The position numbers and the translations under genes were made by a program. Positions 5,701 to 6,129 of a DNA stretch of 6,129 nt are shown here, in pieces; the first letter of the stretch is position 1; each line of letters opens with the position of its first letter. The stretch spans positions 1 through 6,129 of the forward strand of contig JAJPXW010000034.1 of the NCBI GenBank assembly GCA_021205255.1, written 5' to 3'. The notes beneath the pieces were generated by a model. That model had not been told where the DNA came from and did no database searches. It saw only the letters and a list, made by a program, of their open reading frames with translations. This DNA comes from Burkholderiales bacterium. GTDB lineage: Bacteria > Pseudomonadota > Gammaproteobacteria > Burkholderiales > Burkholderiaceae_F.

Positions 5701-5739
5701 TCTCTTCTAAGAATACTTTAGATAAAGTTTCCTAAGAGA
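5701..5739 (+). terminator. Imperfect hairpin downstream of the small genes, weak terminator candidate
   Basis: TCTCTT (5701-5706) pairs with AAGAGA (5734-5739), GAA (5711-5713) with TTC (5729-5731), and ACTTT (5715-5719) with AAAGT (5724-5728) around an AGAT loop. That is 14 pairs with small internal loops. A run of six T starts about 19 bases later, too far for a standard intrinsic terminator, and the stem is AT-rich. Confidence 0.3.
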
Positions 5740-5855
5740 ATTAGTCGCTAGTTGTGGATTTTTTATAACAATCTTTATATGGTTTTCTGCTCTTGGAAGC
5801 GGGGTTATCGCTTATGTATGAAAGTGAGTATTCAATTACTTTTAGCAAAACTCAT

Positions 5856-5868
5856 GCACATATTGTGC
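5856..5868. promoter_or_regulatory. Dyad upstream of the exported protein, operator-like
   Basis: GCACA and TGTGC are perfect inverted copies with a 3-base centre, about 90 bases before the ATG at 5958. A second GCAC...GTGC pair occurs at 5917-5934, much closer to the start. The recurring half-site suggests a regulator-binding region; no regulator can be named. Confidence 0.3.
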
Positions 5869-5946
5869 GAAAACTTTGGAAATAATCCTTAAAAAAGAGT
5901 TAAATTGAGTGTAGATGCACGTAAGTAAAAGTGCTCAAAATCCCTC

Positions 5947-5952
5947 AAGGAG
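5947..5952 (+). promoter_or_regulatory. Strong ribosome binding site of the exported protein
   Basis: AAGGAG five bases before the ATG at 5958, the best Shine-Dalgarno match in the window. Confidence 0.75.
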
Positions 5953-5957
5953 TTGTA

Positions 5958-6129
5958 ATGAAGAAAATTTTAGTTTTAGCAGCCCTGACACTTGCTAGCG
6001 GTCTAGCGTTCTCCCAAATGATGGACATGCCGATGATGGGCGGAGAAGGTGGAAATGGCGGAGGAGAGTCTTTTAATCCCCCATTGATTCCACATCCAAT
6101 TGCACAGTATCTACCTATTACCCCAGAAC
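5958..6129 (+). CDS. Exported Met/Gly-rich protein, N-terminal part (possible Spy/CpxP-like)
   Basis: Fifty-seven codons are visible before the right edge. The first 19 residues are a classical Sec signal peptide: MKK, a hydrophobic core ILVLAALTLASGLA, and a cleavage region AFS just before Gln20. The mature start is Met- and Gly-rich, MMDMPMMGGEGGNGGG (21-36), followed by a Pro-containing stretch and YLPITPE. The next base, the last in the window, is C, which allows CAA or CAG (Gln). That would complete ITPEQ, close to the LTxxQ motif of Spy/CpxP periplasmic proteins, which often have this layout of signal peptide, Gly/Met-rich linker and LTxxQ repeats. The family call is an inference from the edge. 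The Met cluster could bind copper or silver, which is also inference. The start is secure, with AAGGAG five bases upstream. Confidence 0.75.
   Translation, partial: MKKILVLAALTLASGLAFSQMMDMPMMGGEGGNGGGESFNPPLIPHPIAQYLPITPE

Larger units (their letters stand above)
5579..5957. other. 379-base non-coding stretch
   Basis: This lies between the small charged protein and the exported protein. It holds the imperfect hairpin 5701-5739, a T6 run (5759-5764), the dyad GCACA-TAT-TGTGC (5856-5868), and GCAC...GTGC (5917-5934). A 23-codon frame from ATG 5814 to a TAA ending at 5885 lacks a convincing ribosome binding site. The promoter for the gene at 5958 should be here, but I see no clear sigma-70 pair. 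Confidence 0.5.

Noticed and set aside
5814..5885. 23-codon frame upstream of the exported gene as a leader peptide
   Set aside because: There is no clear ribosome binding site and no regulatory codon run; a frame of this length is expected by chance.

Overview
The window is a bacterial chromosome segment of moderate to low GC by eye. A compact housekeeping block lies on the minus strand (about 1-4606) and looser accessory DNA lies on the plus strand (about 4613-6129). Shine-Dalgarno sites, tight gene spacing and a Sec signal peptide are all bacterial. No gene here fixes the phylum. An exported protein with a Spy/CpxP-like start at the right edge slightly favours an organism with a periplasm.

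Minus strand, in transcription order: dnaB (replicative helicase) at 4606-3200, a DUF456 membrane protein at 3184-2699, a PIN-PhoH family ATPase at 2651-957, and the first 248 codons of an AlaC-type aminotransferase (746 to the left edge). Gaps of 15 and 47 bases suggest dnaB, DUF456 and phoH form one operon. A 210-base gap with strong inverted repeats separates phoH from alaC, which probably has its own transcription start.

The most striking feature is in dnaB. The reading frame is full length and conserved, but codon 113 is TAA. The sequence on both sides aligns without gaps to normal DnaB, so one residue has been replaced by a stop. A 12-base direct repeat lies on either side of it. This could be a sequencing or assembly error, a recent mutation, a genuinely split helicase, or readthrough.

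Plus strand: about 430 bases with no convincing gene (4613-5039) hold dyads and short repeats. Next comes a small helix-turn-helix protein resembling the N-terminal domain of IS630-type transposases (5040). Its frame breaks at a run of eight A, and the same homology continues in the +1 frame to 5370. A very charged 61-residue protein follows (5393-5578). After about 380 bases of non-coding DNA, a secreted Met/Gly-rich protein begins at 5958 and runs off the right edge, just where an LTxxQ-like motif seems to start.

No rRNA, tRNA, CRISPR array or complete insertion sequence was seen.
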